Shown: positions 34,401-44,093, counted from the stretch's first letter. The stretch is 64,000 nt of DNA from Patiria miniata (GCF_015706575.1 NW_024037048.1:11611512-11675511); one strand, 5' to 3'. The notes: generated by a model from the letters alone, not told the origin. A program made the numbers and translations.

Positions 34401-36516
34401 CGGCTTTGTTAAAAAAGATACGCATTGTGCGGCCAACGGCAGTAAAAAACGTTCTTCAGTTTTTCCACGTTTGGGGTATTTTTCCCCAGCAAAAAAACAT
34501 AATCTTATATACCTTGGCTACTCAAAAAAAACACATTAATTTTGACAAGATTGTTCTTGTATTTTCGACTTCAAGCGTTGATTACTCAGAACGAGGTTTT
34601 GGGGGGCATTCCTCATTTTTCCACAGTAGGTCACAATTGTAGACAACTCAATGAACTCGCTGCTTATCAGACGCTGTCCAACGTTGCCGTCATGTTGGGC
34701 GTTTAAAGTTTTGAACCATTCAGACATCATTGAACTGTACCTTTGAAATGTCTTCTTTATTTTTTCATTGAAGATTCTGCATTGGGAAGTCATTACTTGA
34801 ATCTCAATAAGCTAATGTCGGAATTGTTGATAATGATTTGGACTTAAGCACGATTCAATTGTGCCCCCGAAATTTTTTTAATGGAGTCAAGTTCAGGCAT
34901 TTAGAGCCAAAAAAGATATTGCTCGAATTTGCTTCAAATAGCCGAGAACCATTTGCATAAAATCTGTATCAAGTGGTAGGCCGTAGGCCTATATGCTGGC
35001 TAGTAACCTGTATTCTCCATTCGGCAAAACTGCACGGAGCTCATCTCGTGTGCTTACCAGCTGGTAATGACTTTCGTTATTTGTTAGGTCACACTGCGAT
35101 CGGTATTCACCGACGCATCGCTCAAAGAAATCATCGACGACAAGCGAATTCACAACCAGCTCCAACCAGAGAATATTGCCGTCTACGAAAAGGGGTTTCA
35201 AAAGGTGAGTTAATCTAAAGACTTTTTATTGCTTTTCCGCGGATAAGGATTGTTTTTGTTCTGATTTTTTTTTTTTTTTTTTTTTTTTGCTCTTCTGCCT
35301 AAAAGTGGAAAAGCGTTGGTTTTGTTCTGATTTGTTTTTTGCTTTGCTTTGGTTCAGATTTTTTTCGTCTTGCTTTTAAAGCATTGTTTTTGTTGCTTTC
35401 TGCTTAAGCATTGTTTTTGGGGTTTTTTGTTCTGTTTTTTGCTTTTCCTCTTAAAAGCGGAAAGCATTGTTTTTATTCTGATTTTTTTGGCTTTTCTGCA
35501 ATGTGCAGAAAAGCCTTTGTTATTTTTTTGATTTAGAAGTGCACTAAATCGAAGTTGCTGGACGAAATTTATTATAAGAAACGGTGAATTCGAACGAAAA
35601 ATGTTTTAAAATAGCCGGGAAAACCTAGACATAAATATGTTGCTTTCTTTGAAAAAAAACCTGTTGAACCATAAAAAAACGTGATACAAAGCGTATAAAT
35701 ATTATTGTTCACATTACAACCCCTATCTCTGAACCTGTACACAAGCTCTATAGCATAATAGGGTAAACAGGGGTAAAAACGCCCGATTTTTAAGTTTTTG
35801 TTAAATATCTCAGTACTACTTGGAGACAGTAGGAAATAAACATGTGCTTTTATGCAATACATGTCTTCTTTTTTAATACCCATTAAATGCAATGAACCAT
35901 GGACGTTTTCCCACCTCGATGAATGGAGGAAAACGTGCAAAGCAAAACATACCAAAATTGCAATTAATATTTTAGAAAAAAAAAATGACTTGTTCCTCAT
36001 TATCAAAACACAAAATCTGACACTAAAATATGTATAATGTTTCTGTCTTGATTTAAATGATTAAAATCTCATTTGTATTTGAATGCCTGTTTGTAATGTG
36101 TAATTCTCACTCGGCTCAATAGCTTCCAATGGCATTCTATGGACAACTATAAAAAAAAAAATGGGCTCTTTTAGTCAAACGTGCATAACTTCTGATAGCA
36201 TTTATCGATTTCAGGTTTTTTTTAGATGAGAAGTAGATGAGTGAAAGAAAGTGCTCTTTTAAGACATACTTCACTTGTGTTTCAAATTTAATTGCTTTTT
36301 AAGGAAAAATTCATTAATTCGGGTCACATTCTTTTTGACTCGCCCTCTGTCTTTCTCTGTTTTGGGCAGGATGTCATCAATGGATTGCATAGCATGGGGC
36401 ACAAAACGGAACAAAAGAAAACCCCCTTGTCAGTCTCACAAGCGATCAGGAGATTGGACAATTGGTGGATGGCCTACAGTGACCCCCGTAAACAGGGCTA
36501 TGCAGCCGGCTACTAG
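19347..36516 (+). CDS. Gamma-glutamyltransferase (glutathione hydrolase), copy 2, complete
   Basis: Exons: 19347-19456, 21776-21970, 24473-24678, 25516-25720, 26767-26927, 29791-29940, 30377-30513, 31832-32028, 32768-32993, 35088-35204, 36370-36516. They join to 1851 nt (616 residues plus stop) with GT/AG throughout and the same phases as copy 1. The start ATG has A at -3 and G at +4; an in-frame ATG at 19260 lies upstream of a likely acceptor and was not chosen. Residues 1-37 are a polar cytosolic tail, 38-59 a membrane anchor (type II), the rest an extracellular enzyme. Thr432 (31961-31963) in S-G-G-T-S-H is the autoprocessing nucleophile. The R-E-x-A-P motif reads K-E-R-A-P (Lys154, codon 24627-24629), a change in a substrate-binding residue that copy 1 keeps. 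Length is close to the 569 of human GGT1 plus the longer tail. Activity on glutathione is uncertain. Confidence 0.93.
19865..21050 (+). repeat. Dispersed element, plus-strand copy in GGT copy 2 intron 1
   Basis: Begins with the hairpin GGTGTTGG/CCAACAC, then CACAACCCACTGAAGATGTG, TGACGTCA-type stretches, CCTTCCGGTCGAAACCGGAG and TATGAGCTATTTC. The whole is found inverted at 27830-28960. No ORF of transposase type. Confidence 0.65.
21776..21970 (+). CDS. GGT copy 2 exon 2 (membrane anchor)
   Basis: Acceptor TTTTCAG, donor GTATGT. Encodes L-A-I-I-I-F-F-V-L-F-I-G-A-A-I-V-V-L-P, a clear hydrophobic anchor, then the stem and Y-Q-S-A-A-V-A-A-D, which matches A-A-V-A-A-D of human GGT1. Confidence 0.9.
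22760..23133 (+). mobile_element. MITE with AAAAAGTCTC-GGTTTCTGGTATG ends
   Basis: Left GTCTCTGGTTTCTGGTATG is inverted at the right as CATACCAGAAACCGGAGAC. Near-full copy at 56728-57107, partial inverted copy at 13495-13637. Outer ends start with AGGCC and A-runs. Confidence 0.7.
23240..23495. repeat. Array of 17-25-bp units around CCGATAATGTATCA
   Basis: At least ten units; most contain GATA, a 3-base spacer and TATC or a close variant (an inverted GATA pair). A second array is at 37981-38223. Confidence 0.8.
24473..24678 (+). CDS. GGT copy 2 exon 3
   Basis: Acceptor CCACCACAG, donor GTGAGT. Encodes D-I-L-K-Q-G-G-T-A-V-D-A, the glycine-rich S-G-L-G-G-G-M-F and K-E-R-A-P. The Lys (24627-24629, AAG) is Arg (AGG) in copy 1. 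Confidence 0.92.
24721..25358. mobile_element. Foldback element built from an inverted minisatellite
   Basis: Ends ATGACCATCCGAGTTACTGC and its near reverse complement at 25322-25355. The left half holds about eight units like GGAAACGTGGAATTCCGTGA-TAGCCTATCA; the right half has the same units in reverse orientation. In GGT copy 2 intron 3; absent from the matching intron of copy 1. Confidence 0.75.
25516..25720 (+). CDS. GGT copy 2 exon 4
   Basis: Acceptor CTCTACAG, donor GTAAAT. Encodes V-A-V-P-S-E-L-S-G-M-W-E-A-H-Q-R; the usual Gly after V-A-V-P is Ser. Confidence 0.92.
26044..26370. mobile_element. Partial relative of the 221-881 foldback element
   Basis: Shares ACAGAATACCTGTTTCAACA, CAATATCTTTATTA, GAAATCGCATTTTTGGACGA and GAACGGATTGAG with the element at 221-881, but lies one intron further downstream relative to the gene. 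Confidence 0.6.
26640..26757. repeat. CTG/TTG trinucleotide microsatellite abutting a splice acceptor
   Basis: About 39 triplets of CTG and TTG with few interruptions, ending 9 bases before the GGT copy 2 exon 5 boundary. It replaces the ordinary upstream sequence seen in copy 1. Confidence 0.9.
26767..26927 (+). CDS. GGT copy 2 exon 5
   Basis: Acceptor CATTGCAG lies 9 bases after the end of a CTG/TTG microsatellite (see 26640-26757). Protein nearly identical to copy 1. Donor GTAAGA. Confidence 0.92.
27128..27730. repeat. Microsatellite of GTTGAT/GTTGATT units, about 600 bp
   Basis: Imperfect hexamer to 15-mer repeats such as GATGTTGATTGTT with almost no C on the plus strand. Confidence 0.9.
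27830..28960 (-). repeat. Inverted copy of the 19865-21050 element
   Basis: Reads in reverse as the same series of blocks (CACATCTTCAGTGGGTTGTG near 28770, TGACGTCATGTGACCC near 28722, CGACCGGAAGGAAGG near 28568, AATAGCTCATATCTC near 27855). It ends with the hairpin GGTGTGGGC/GGCCCAACACC. Confidence 0.65.
29791..29940 (+). CDS. GGT copy 2 exon 6
   Basis: Acceptor AATCCAG, donor GTAATG. One residue differs from copy 1 (V for L in S-G-G-P-V-V-Q-F). Confidence 0.92.
30377..30513 (+). CDS. GGT copy 2 exon 7
   Basis: Acceptor CTGCAG, donor GTAATG, phase 0 end. Encodes T-Y-H-H-F-V-E-A-S-K-F-A-F-A-L-R. Confidence 0.92.
31087..31643. mobile_element. hAT-like element with GTACTC repeats and perfect 8-bp target duplication
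   Basis: Ends CAGTGTTGTAGTACTCG and CGACTACAACACTG; AGACTATC flanks both sides (31079-31086 and 31644-31651). The subterminal parts are packed with TACTCG units; the centre is unique. The matching intron of copy 1 (about 4815-4845) has the site uninterrupted. Confidence 0.85.
31832..32028 (+). CDS. GGT copy 2 exon 8 with nucleophile Thr432
   Basis: Acceptor CATTGCAG, donor GTACGT, weaker than the GTAAGT of copy 1. Encodes R-S-G-G-T-S-H-I-S-V-V-D and S-A-T-S-S-I-N-N. Confidence 0.92.
32768..32993 (+). CDS. GGT copy 2 exon 9
   Basis: Acceptor TTTTACCAG, donor GTGAGT. Contains N-N-E-M-A-D-F and P-G-K-M-P-V-S-A-M, with the same Ser-to-Ala change as copy 1. Confidence 0.92.
33808..34340. mobile_element. 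Insertion carrying a decayed RecQ-like exon
   Basis: Homologous to 47800-48480 (GTATCTCTGGCAAATATCAA, AGTACTTGAAAGTTGTCTTG, GGCGATTTTGCGTA). It lies in extra sequence (about 33020-34640) of GGT copy 2 intron 9 that copy 1 lacks. Confidence 0.5.
35088..35204 (+). CDS. GGT copy 2 exon 10
   Basis: Acceptor TTGTTAG, donor GTGAGT. Encodes D-D-K-R-I-H-N-Q-L-Q-P-E-N-I. Confidence 0.91.
35230..35525. repeat. T-rich degenerate tandem repeat
   Basis: About five units with GCTTTTCTGCCTAAAAG-like and GCATTGTTTTTGTTCTGATT motifs plus a 24-base T run. Absent from copy 1. Confidence 0.7.
36370..36516 (+). CDS. GGT copy 2 exon 11 with stop codon
   Basis: Acceptor TGGGCAG, stop TAG at 36514-36516. One codon longer than copy 1. 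The first half is diverged (G-H-K-T-E-Q-K-K-T-P), and the usual D-G-W before the end reads N-W-W. Confidence 0.91.
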   Translation, partial: DVINGLHSMGHKTEQKKTPLSVSQAIRRLDNWWMAYSDPRKQGYAAGY

Positions 36517-37980
36517 AGCGTCCATGATGCCACCCCAAAAGCCCATAATGGTTCCTACCTTGTTAGAGTGGGGGTTTACATTTCTGTGTATTTGAGAGAC
36601 GGGTCTACCCAGGGGCGCGGGAGTATTGCAGCTGTGCCTTTGCTGACCAAACAGCTTTTTGTCATTGTCCCCTTATCTGAAGCAGGAATGCGACGGCTTT
36701 TACTTTCTTGGGTTTTTTTTGTAGCAGTATATTGGAAATCATCAATATTTCTCATTATATATATGCTTTTTATACCACATTTTCTCTGTTCGTCCATTAA
36801 ACGTATATCATTTCATTGGATATTGTATTGTCAGGTAGTTATGTGTATTTTTAAATAATTATAAGCACGTTCAATAATTCAATATGAACAATTGACCAAA
36901 AAAAATCTGAAACAGAGGGAAGTTTGCTATATTTTCGAGAGTTCTCTACCGATGCAGTTATCACTTCTACAGATTTTGATGAACAAACACGGCCTGATTC
37001 AGAACCAAATTCTCGGGCTGGCTAAATAAGAAGGGCCTGGCCAACCGGTCGTTGCAAATTCAAAAAGTGGGAGGGCATCAAGGGGGATATTTGGCATGCC
37101 TTTGTTGGCGTTCTTTTCCCTTTTCTTCACTTTCTTTCTGTGAATATTTTATGTGCAAGTGGAGGAAAAGCAGTCTTTTTCTCTCTTTTTTTCTCTAGGC
37201 AGACATGTTCTTTAATAAAGTAGAAATCGAGTTATCGTAAAGAAGGCAGCTTTTGTTTCCACTTTGACTCGCCTTGCGCTTTATTTGAAATAATGGACAA
37301 TGATCGCAATTGTATTTCGTTGCCGACTCGCTATAAGCTACTTGCCCTGATTAGATGTTAAATCTGTCGCAAAAGTGCACATGAAGTGATTATAGGGCAT
37401 GCTGTCCACAATGTTTTACGAAGTCTGCGCTTTTTTTTTAAAGATCAGTAGACCTCAGCACCCTTTGATAGGGCAGTGGGTTTGTGCCAATTAATGTAAT
37501 AGAAATAGTGCTGATGCGTTATAATTTGTATCTGGTTTCAATAAATGATTTTGTACCACACTTCCTTTTGAATAGTTAGGGTAGTCTTAGTATTCAGTAG
37601 TTAGATTTTATGTATAACTTTGTTGTCCGATCTTAAAGTGTAGACCCGATTTATCAGGATTGCCTTAGTTTTTTAAGCAACGTATAATGTATTCAATTAT
37701 TTTATTTACTTCTTACAAATCATTGACATTTTGTAACCGATGATTTTACGGTATGCTCTTTGATTTTGGACATGTCAAGACAACGCGTTGCCTTTTTTCT
37801 TCAAAGCAAAAACGAAATATAGAATGTATGATTTATTTCAATGAATGTCAGCTAATACATTTGGATCCATCCTCGGAGCTTAGCAATCTGATTTTTTCTT
37901 GAAAGCGATTGCTTGGTTTTGTGATGATTCTCAAGCATGGTCCTCCTGAGGGAGACAGAACTTGTGCAATTGCGTGTGTG

Positions 37981-38223
37981 TTACAACTGATAATGTAGTA
38001 CCGGTAACCAACCGATGATGTATCACAAATTGACTGATATTGTATCACTAACCGATAATGTAGCAAAATTGACCGATAGCGTAGTAAAATTTGTATCCGA
38101 TAATTTATCACGTGTCGACGGATAATTTAATTACCAAAAACATGTATCCGATAATGTATCACCACAAAACGGATACTGTATCAACCGATAACGTATCAAA
38201 AATCAACCGTTAATGTATCAGTA
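37981..38223. repeat. Second CCGATAATGTATCA array
   Basis: Same units and order as 23240-23495 (starts TTACAACTGATAATGTAGTA). It begins where homology between the 3' flanks of the two GGT copies ends. Confidence 0.8.
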
Positions 38224-38257
38224 TGGGAAAAGGTGGAAATATGTTACAGATTAATTG

Positions 38258-38560
38258 AGTGCACGGTCGGGCACAATTACCCGACAACTGTTTAGAATTG
38301 TTCCGATAAATCTTTCTTTCTTTCTTTTTTCGAACAATACTTTTTCTCCTAAACGGTTTATGGTATGAATTTGTAACTTCAACACATATCAACCGTCACC
38401 ATGAGTAGTGTATGATACTCTGACAACATGATGGCGTCATCAGGTGTCAAAGTACAAGCGATTTGTGCTGAAGAATGACCAAGTAATTTCTTTCCAATAT
38501 ATATTACTCTTGAACGAAATAATCAGTGATGGTTATGTATTGTCACTCCCGCGACAAGCG
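38258..38560. repeat. Third copy of the hairpin-headed repeat
   Basis: GGTCGGGCACAATTACCCG head, then CTCCTAAACGGTTTATGGTA as at 17269 and 18573. Confidence 0.55.
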
Positions 38561-39432
38561 TGCACGTATGGTTATGAATAGGACAAAGGTATTTTAAAAT
38601 TAGCAAATACCACAGAACGTTAGATATTATTGCTTGGCATATAATTTGCATATAATTTACCCGCGATTAAGTACCATATCTCATTGTTTCCCCAAAACGC
38701 AAGTTGAGCGCGATCTGTAGGCCCACGTGTGTTAGTTTTCAGTAATGAGCAAAAAACTGATCACATTGAAAATTAATTTTGGGAAATATGATTTGTAAGC
38801 ATTTCAAAATGTGATTCCACAGTTCGCCAACGTAGCTACCCCATTTCATCGCTGATCACGAAGTGTCCATAGCATCCTAATTTAGAATAAATTTAATTTC
38901 GAAAACAAATCGCTGTTGAAGTTTATCCTTATTTACGAACTGTTTGACCGCTTTGCTGTCAGAGTTCAGAAACCTTTTGCACTTGCTAACAGCTCATGCT
39001 TTATTACTCTTTGGTATTTTACGGTCATGTTTACTTTTTTTCTTAATCAAACAATCATTAACGAAATTTTGACACTTCGTGAGAACATAAATGAATATTA
39101 TGTTCGCACCTTTTTCCACCCTGTGTGAAATTAATACAATCTAATTTGTGTAGACCATTGTATGATCCAAGGTATGATCCCTCTTGCCTAATGAGCTGAC
39201 TTTTGCCACAGTGAGAACAAAAAAACTACGAGCTCAGGCATTTTCCCAAATGCAAATATTTATTTGCGATAAACAGGTGTGGATACCGAGGGGTGGTTTT
39301 GGGGATCAACCCCCCCCCCCCGGCCCCACTCTGACATAAAAATATAATAACAATAATCGATTCAGGTGCGGATCCAGGAATTTTTGCAGGGGGGGGGGGT
39401 CGTTTAATCAGCAAATCAATGCTGATCGAAAT

Positions 39433-39973
39433 CAGTGATGTAGTGCCTTGATGCTGGGTCTTGGCCTTATGGCTGGACTTTAGGGCCTCGGCCTTGGCCT
39501 CGAGGCTTGAGGGCAAAAGCTTTGGCCTTGGCCTTGAGGGATCAGTGCCTTGCAATTTGAGTCAAGGCTCTTCAAGGCTCATAGATTTTTGCATTTTCAA
39601 GATAAATCTGTTTGAAATTTTGCTGTTACGATTTTAATCGTGTTACCATGGAGGAGGGAAACACCTATAGATTTGTATGTTGGGCACACTTTCACTTTTA
39701 TAGCATCACATTTTGTTACCATTGTAGTACATTTGCTGCAATAATTTTCTGTACACTTGTGGGGCTAAGGAGATAATCACTTAAATTGCATACAATTATG
39801 GAATAGATTGGCCCAGCAAATAATTGGCCTTGGCCTTGAGGGTTAAGCCTTAGCCTTAGCCTTAAGGCTTGAGGCTCAAAGCCTTGACCTTGAGATTCAT
39901 AGCCTTGACCTTGACCTTGAGTGTCAAAGCCTTGGCTTTGTCCTTGAGGGGCGAAGCCTTTGCTTCAACACTG
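39433..39973. mobile_element. hAT-like element with GGCCTT repeats
   Basis: Ends CAGTGATGTAGTGCC and TTCAACACTG resemble the two other hAT-like elements. GCCTTG/GGCCTT units cluster at both subterminal parts (39440-39560, 39828-39965). The flanking 8 bases share only GAAAT. Confidence 0.5.
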
Positions 39974-40117
39974 GCTGAAATGTAGACAGGGTTTATTTCC
40001 GGACACTTGTCCGCCCCACAAAATCAATAGGTGGAGGGGGGGGGCGCTCATTCCATAGTTTCAGTGGGGGCGCTGTTCAAATCCGGCCATCATTAACACT
40101 ATGATACAGTACAAATA

Positions 40118-40435
40118 TAAGAGCGGATCCAGAAAACACATTGGGGGGGGCCAAAAAAAATTGGTCCCCAAAAAGTGTGTCCAAAATAAATACGGCGCGG
40201 TTCGGTGCCTGCTTAAGGGCCCCGAAATTGTTTTGGATTCTAGATGCCCTGCGGTGCGATCTAAGGCAATTTCTGACCACTCTAACCAATGTTTGTTTTT
40301 TTTAGGAAAAGATGGTGGTGTACTCATTGCCTGCCTTCATTGCAAAGTCACTAAAAAAAATAGAAATTGGGTTCGTTTTTTGGGGGGCCATTGCCCCCTT
40401 TGCCCCCCCCCCCCCCATCCGCCCTTGTACAAATA
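40118..40435. mobile_element. G-rich element with GGCGGATCC-type ends
   Basis: AGCGGATCCAG plus a poly-G run at the left; a poly-C run plus CATCCGCCCTT at the right. Similar fragments occur at 5250-5480, 32255-32395, 39300-39410 and 40555-40615. Confidence 0.45.
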
Positions 40436-41190
40436 CCCCCGTAACCATACCCAGCTGGCTCCGTCCTAATTTTGCACAGGCGGACATTATTACCAGTATA
40501 ATTATTTTGGGGTGTCAGAGCAGGGGTTTCACATTACTTTTTATGTATTTCTATGAAAAAAATTAATCAGAGCAGGGGGGTTGCCCCCCCCCCCCCGGAT
40601 CCGCGCCTGCTGATACTAATAATACAAGGTGTCCTGAAAATAATGGTGCATGTAAACCCCGCCAATTTCGCCAACAACCAGAATTTACTGCAAACATTTA
40701 TCTACAAGATCTTTAAGGTTACATATTTAGCTTGAGAATACCGTTTGTTTAATTAGATTGCTTTTGTAAATCCAGAGATATGTTTGAATAACCGCAAAGC
40801 CAAAAAACATTCTGTGCCACTTTTAGGAAGCGAGTGCTTTCAAGATCAGACAGGCTCTTTTGATAAGATTATCCCTATGGGTGTAGGACAAACATTCCAT
40901 TCACACGACAATATATATCTCAATGAAACAAACGGTATTCTTGAGCTAAATCTATTAATCTTGAAGATGATGCATTCGCAAAAAAAAATTGGTTGTAAAT
41001 TAGCAAAAACTGGAGGGGTTTACATGCACCATTTTTTTTTTCAGGACGCCCTGTAACTACATATGTGCCCGCCTGTCCGCAACAGTCTTACACGGAGGCG
41101 TAGCCAGCGGGAGTAAGAGGGTACAATACACTATTGTGCTATATAGTACGGAAGCCCGTGCGTGCCAGGGTTTTAAGCTAAAAATAAAAA

Positions 41191-41307
41191 ATATTGCGAG
41201 ATACCGCAATAATATTGCGAAATAACGCAATAGCATTGCGAAATGACGCAATAGTTTTGCGAAATAACGCAATACTTATTGCGAAATAACGCAGTAGTTT
41301 TTGCGAA
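41191..41307. repeat. Array of five palindromic ATTGCG-AAATA-ACGCAAT units
   Basis: Each unit, about 23 bp, is an imperfect palindrome with TTGCG and CGCAA arms. No gene nearby. Confidence 0.8.
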
Positions 41308-43020
41308 GGAATGAAGGAATGCATGCTTGAGTCCAAATGATTGAACCTAAAGACCTACTTCGGCCTACTTTAGGCCTACTTATAGGCAAATTTTCACGTC
41401 ATATTTTATGACAGATGGTGTTTAAAAGCACAACCTACATGGCGGATCGTGCATTTGTAAAGGAGATTAGCGGAAGACAAATATTAAATGGGATCAAAAA
41501 CCTAAAGCAATGACTGGAGATTATATGACGAATTTATTTCACGAATCTAAGTGAACATTGACATTTTTTAGACGGAAAATGATAGTTAGTCATCCCAACG
41601 ATCCCCATAACCCAAGACTGCCTAATGACCCTATAGAAGCACGTCTTAGCTTTAAGAACAAATGGAGAGTTAAAAGTACATTTTTTTGAAAAACTTGTAA
41701 AAATTCATTCAGTTCTTTAACATGATTTAGGCTAAAACACTTTTCTAATTCATATCAGTATACGGTATTCAAAGGTGATTCTTGATGCAAGGCATTCTTT
41801 TATCAATTTGAATTAAATGGACGGGTAATTTCGGGCGGGGTGATATTACAGGGGAAAACATATTAAAGTTGGAAAATTATTCGTATGTATATCATTATCA
41901 TTCGTTTAAATGTATTAGTTTTCTTCAGCGTTGTGAATATTGGGCGTATAATATTGACGCATCCCCTGAAGAAAAAAAAACATTCCTTTAAACGTAATTA
42001 TATATGTACAATTTCCCCTGCATTGTTGCATAACGAGTGCACTGTGGATTCACCATTATACTCAAGTAATTATTCACATTCTAAAGGTAGTTTCCTTCCA
42101 CTGCATGGGTAAAATTGTTTGTAATACTAATGCAGTACTTTGTTGCGGTGGAATCATTAGGTTCTCTTCTGTCAGCACGCGTTTGTGCATTCTGGCCATT
42201 TTGAGTCATGTTGTTTAAAAAAAATCAGAACGCACACGATTCAATACTGGGGGGGGGGGGGTGAAAAGATAATCCTTAAAAATATGTTTCCCCCCCCCCC
42301 CGGCAAAATGTCATGTGGTTTTTTGTGGGTTTTTTTAAGTTGAGGGTCTCTTTCATGTAGTCCTACATAAAAAATTTTAAAGTCAGTCGTTCTGAAGCAC
42401 GGTGCCAACCATGGGTGTCGATTCGTTGGGGAACGGGGGCATTGCTGTCCCCCAACTATTTTCGTCCGCGTGTAAAAAATGTGGTCTACATTTGATTCTA
42501 TAGCTCCAAATAGCTTATTGAATGACTCCAAACTCGAAAATGATGCTTAACCGATGAAACAAATTTGGTTAAAAGTGGTCAGAAATTGCCTCAGATCGAA
42601 CCACAGAGAGTCTATAATGATCGATTTTTTTCGGGGCTTAGTTTTGATCAAAATACACATGTATACGTTCCATCCCCACTTTTGGGAAGCGATTGAAGCC
42701 CTTGGTGCCAACAGGCTTTTAGAGCTGGCTAGAACCTGTACCAGTTTATCCTGGCTAGATTTGTACAGTGCCCTGTACTTTAAAAGCATCAACATGAATT
42801 TGGCACCGTTGCCTAGGGTGGAGTATAGTGTGGAGTACGTAGGGCCTACGAAACACTTAATCCGGACCGGGCTGTCCCTCCCCCCCCCCCCCATGTCAGT
42901 GTATGGTGAGAACCCTGGCAATGCCGCCGGTTTCTCCTATACCATGCAGGCCCAGTAGGTTTCCACGGTTTCAACACAGTGTGAGATAAAGCTTACAAAT
43001 TTGATGCTTTGAGCGTGCAT

Positions 43021-43128
43021 CCTTCGATAGCTCAGTTGGTAGAGCGGTGGACTGTAGGCACGTAGTCACGTGAATGAGTCTTGCGGACATTCATCCATAG
43101 GTCGCTGGTTCGAATCCGGCTCGAAGGA
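43021..43128 (+). tRNA. tRNA-Tyr (anticodon GTA), intron-containing
   Basis: The acceptor stem CCTTCGA/TCGAAGG, D stem GCTC/GAGC, anticodon stem GTGGA/TCCAT (one G-T pair) and T stem GCTGG/CCGGC all form. The anticodon GTA is at 43054-43056. A 35-nt intron (43058-43092) follows position 37, the standard place for nuclear tRNA-Tyr introns. The internal promoter boxes (TAGCTCAGTTGG and GGTTCGAATCC) are intact. A T run at 43133-43139 is a good RNA polymerase III terminator. Mature length is 73 nt before CCA. It looks functional. Confidence 0.95.
43058..43092 (+). other. tRNA-Tyr intron
   Basis: Thirty-five bases between anticodon-loop positions 37 and 38, beginning GCACGTAGTCACGTG and ending GCGGACATTC. 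Confidence 0.85.
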
Positions 43129-43130
43129 AA

Positions 43131-43139
43131 GGTTTTTTT
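43131..43139 (+). terminator. RNA polymerase III terminator of tRNA-Tyr
   Basis: Seven T residues a few bases after the discriminator base. Confidence 0.85.
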
Positions 43140-43500
43140 CTCTTTAATTTAGACATCGCTGGTGCTATTGAAGCACGTTTTAATGTTTGTTTCCATGCCC
43201 CCAAGTCTTAGTCCAGAAATACAATGCCTATGGTGATTTAAACGGTTTTTTTTAACGAAAAGAAGTGACAAATCCTGCACAAATTGGACCCGTGTAAGTA
43301 CGTTGTCAATGGACCGCTTCCGCTTCTTGCTGCAAGGCACTTATGCATATTGGGAGATGGGGGGAGGTGTACCTCTGTCCCATCTCGTGCTGGGTAGGCC
43401 TATACAACCAACGGTCCGGTCGCACCACAAAAATACAAAATGCCATTGTGCTGGCTCTGACCAATCAGATGACAAGGATTTATTCAGGTGTTGTTTAAAA

Positions 43501-43745
43501 CAAATAATGAATGTTTCACATTCGTGCAATGGAAAGAATAATTTCATTCAGTGACAGTGTCACCTCACCCCATAACATTACTCTTACCATTGCACTCATA
43601 TATATGAGTGCAATGGTAAGAGTAATGTTATCACCTCACCCCATAACATTACTCTTACCATTGCACTCATATATATGAGTGCAATGGTAAGAGTAATGTT
43701 ATGGGGTGAGGTGACACTGTCATTCACTGACATTCATTATTTGTA
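43501..43745. repeat. Tandem perfect palindromes nested in an outer inverted repeat
   Basis: The first palindrome (43572-43631) has arms of 30 bp; the second (43632-43713) has arms of 41 bp and the same sequence, both centred on CATATATATG. AAATAATGAATG at the left and CATTCATTATTT at the right form an outer pair. Confidence 0.9.
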
Positions 43746-43828
43746 TGAAGATGGATTCTCAAAGGTGAGTCAGCACAGTTAACTATCGGTCCATGGACGT
43801 TAACTCTACCCTTGTAATCTTTCTCATT

Positions 43829-44093
43829 GTCGGACAAAGGGTCCGCTCGTAAGTCCGACGCCTCATATGTCCGACGCCTCATTAGTAAATCTCACCCCAA
43901 CAAAAATAAATGCCCAGAAGTCCGACGCCTCATAGGTCCGACACCCCATGGGTCCGACGCCCCATAGGTACGACGCCTCATAGGTCCGACGCCTCGCAGG
44001 TCCAACAATTTAATTTTACTTTTATTTCGGTCCATAAATTCGACGATTCATAAATCCGACTCCTCATAAGTCTGACGCCTCGTTTGTCCGACA
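43829..44093. mobile_element. Short element of GTCCGACGCCTCATAG units
   Basis: Ends TGTCGGACAAA and TTTGTCCGACA are inverted. About a dozen 16-18-bp units sharing GTCCGACGCCTCAT fill the body, interrupted by two AT-rich spacers. The unit contains the same GTCCGAC as the ends. Confidence 0.65.

Larger units (their letters stand above)
38560..43020. other. Intergenic stretch without genes
   Basis: Apart from the hAT-like, G-rich and palindromic arrays listed separately, I see only AT-rich unique sequence and short non-conserved open frames; long C and G runs at 40410, 42250 and 42290 break it up. Confidence 0.6.

Noticed and set aside
43829..44093. Second CRISPR-like pattern of GTCCGACGCCTCAT
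   Set aside because: Spacing is only a few bases and units vary; it has inverted ends and fits a repeat element.
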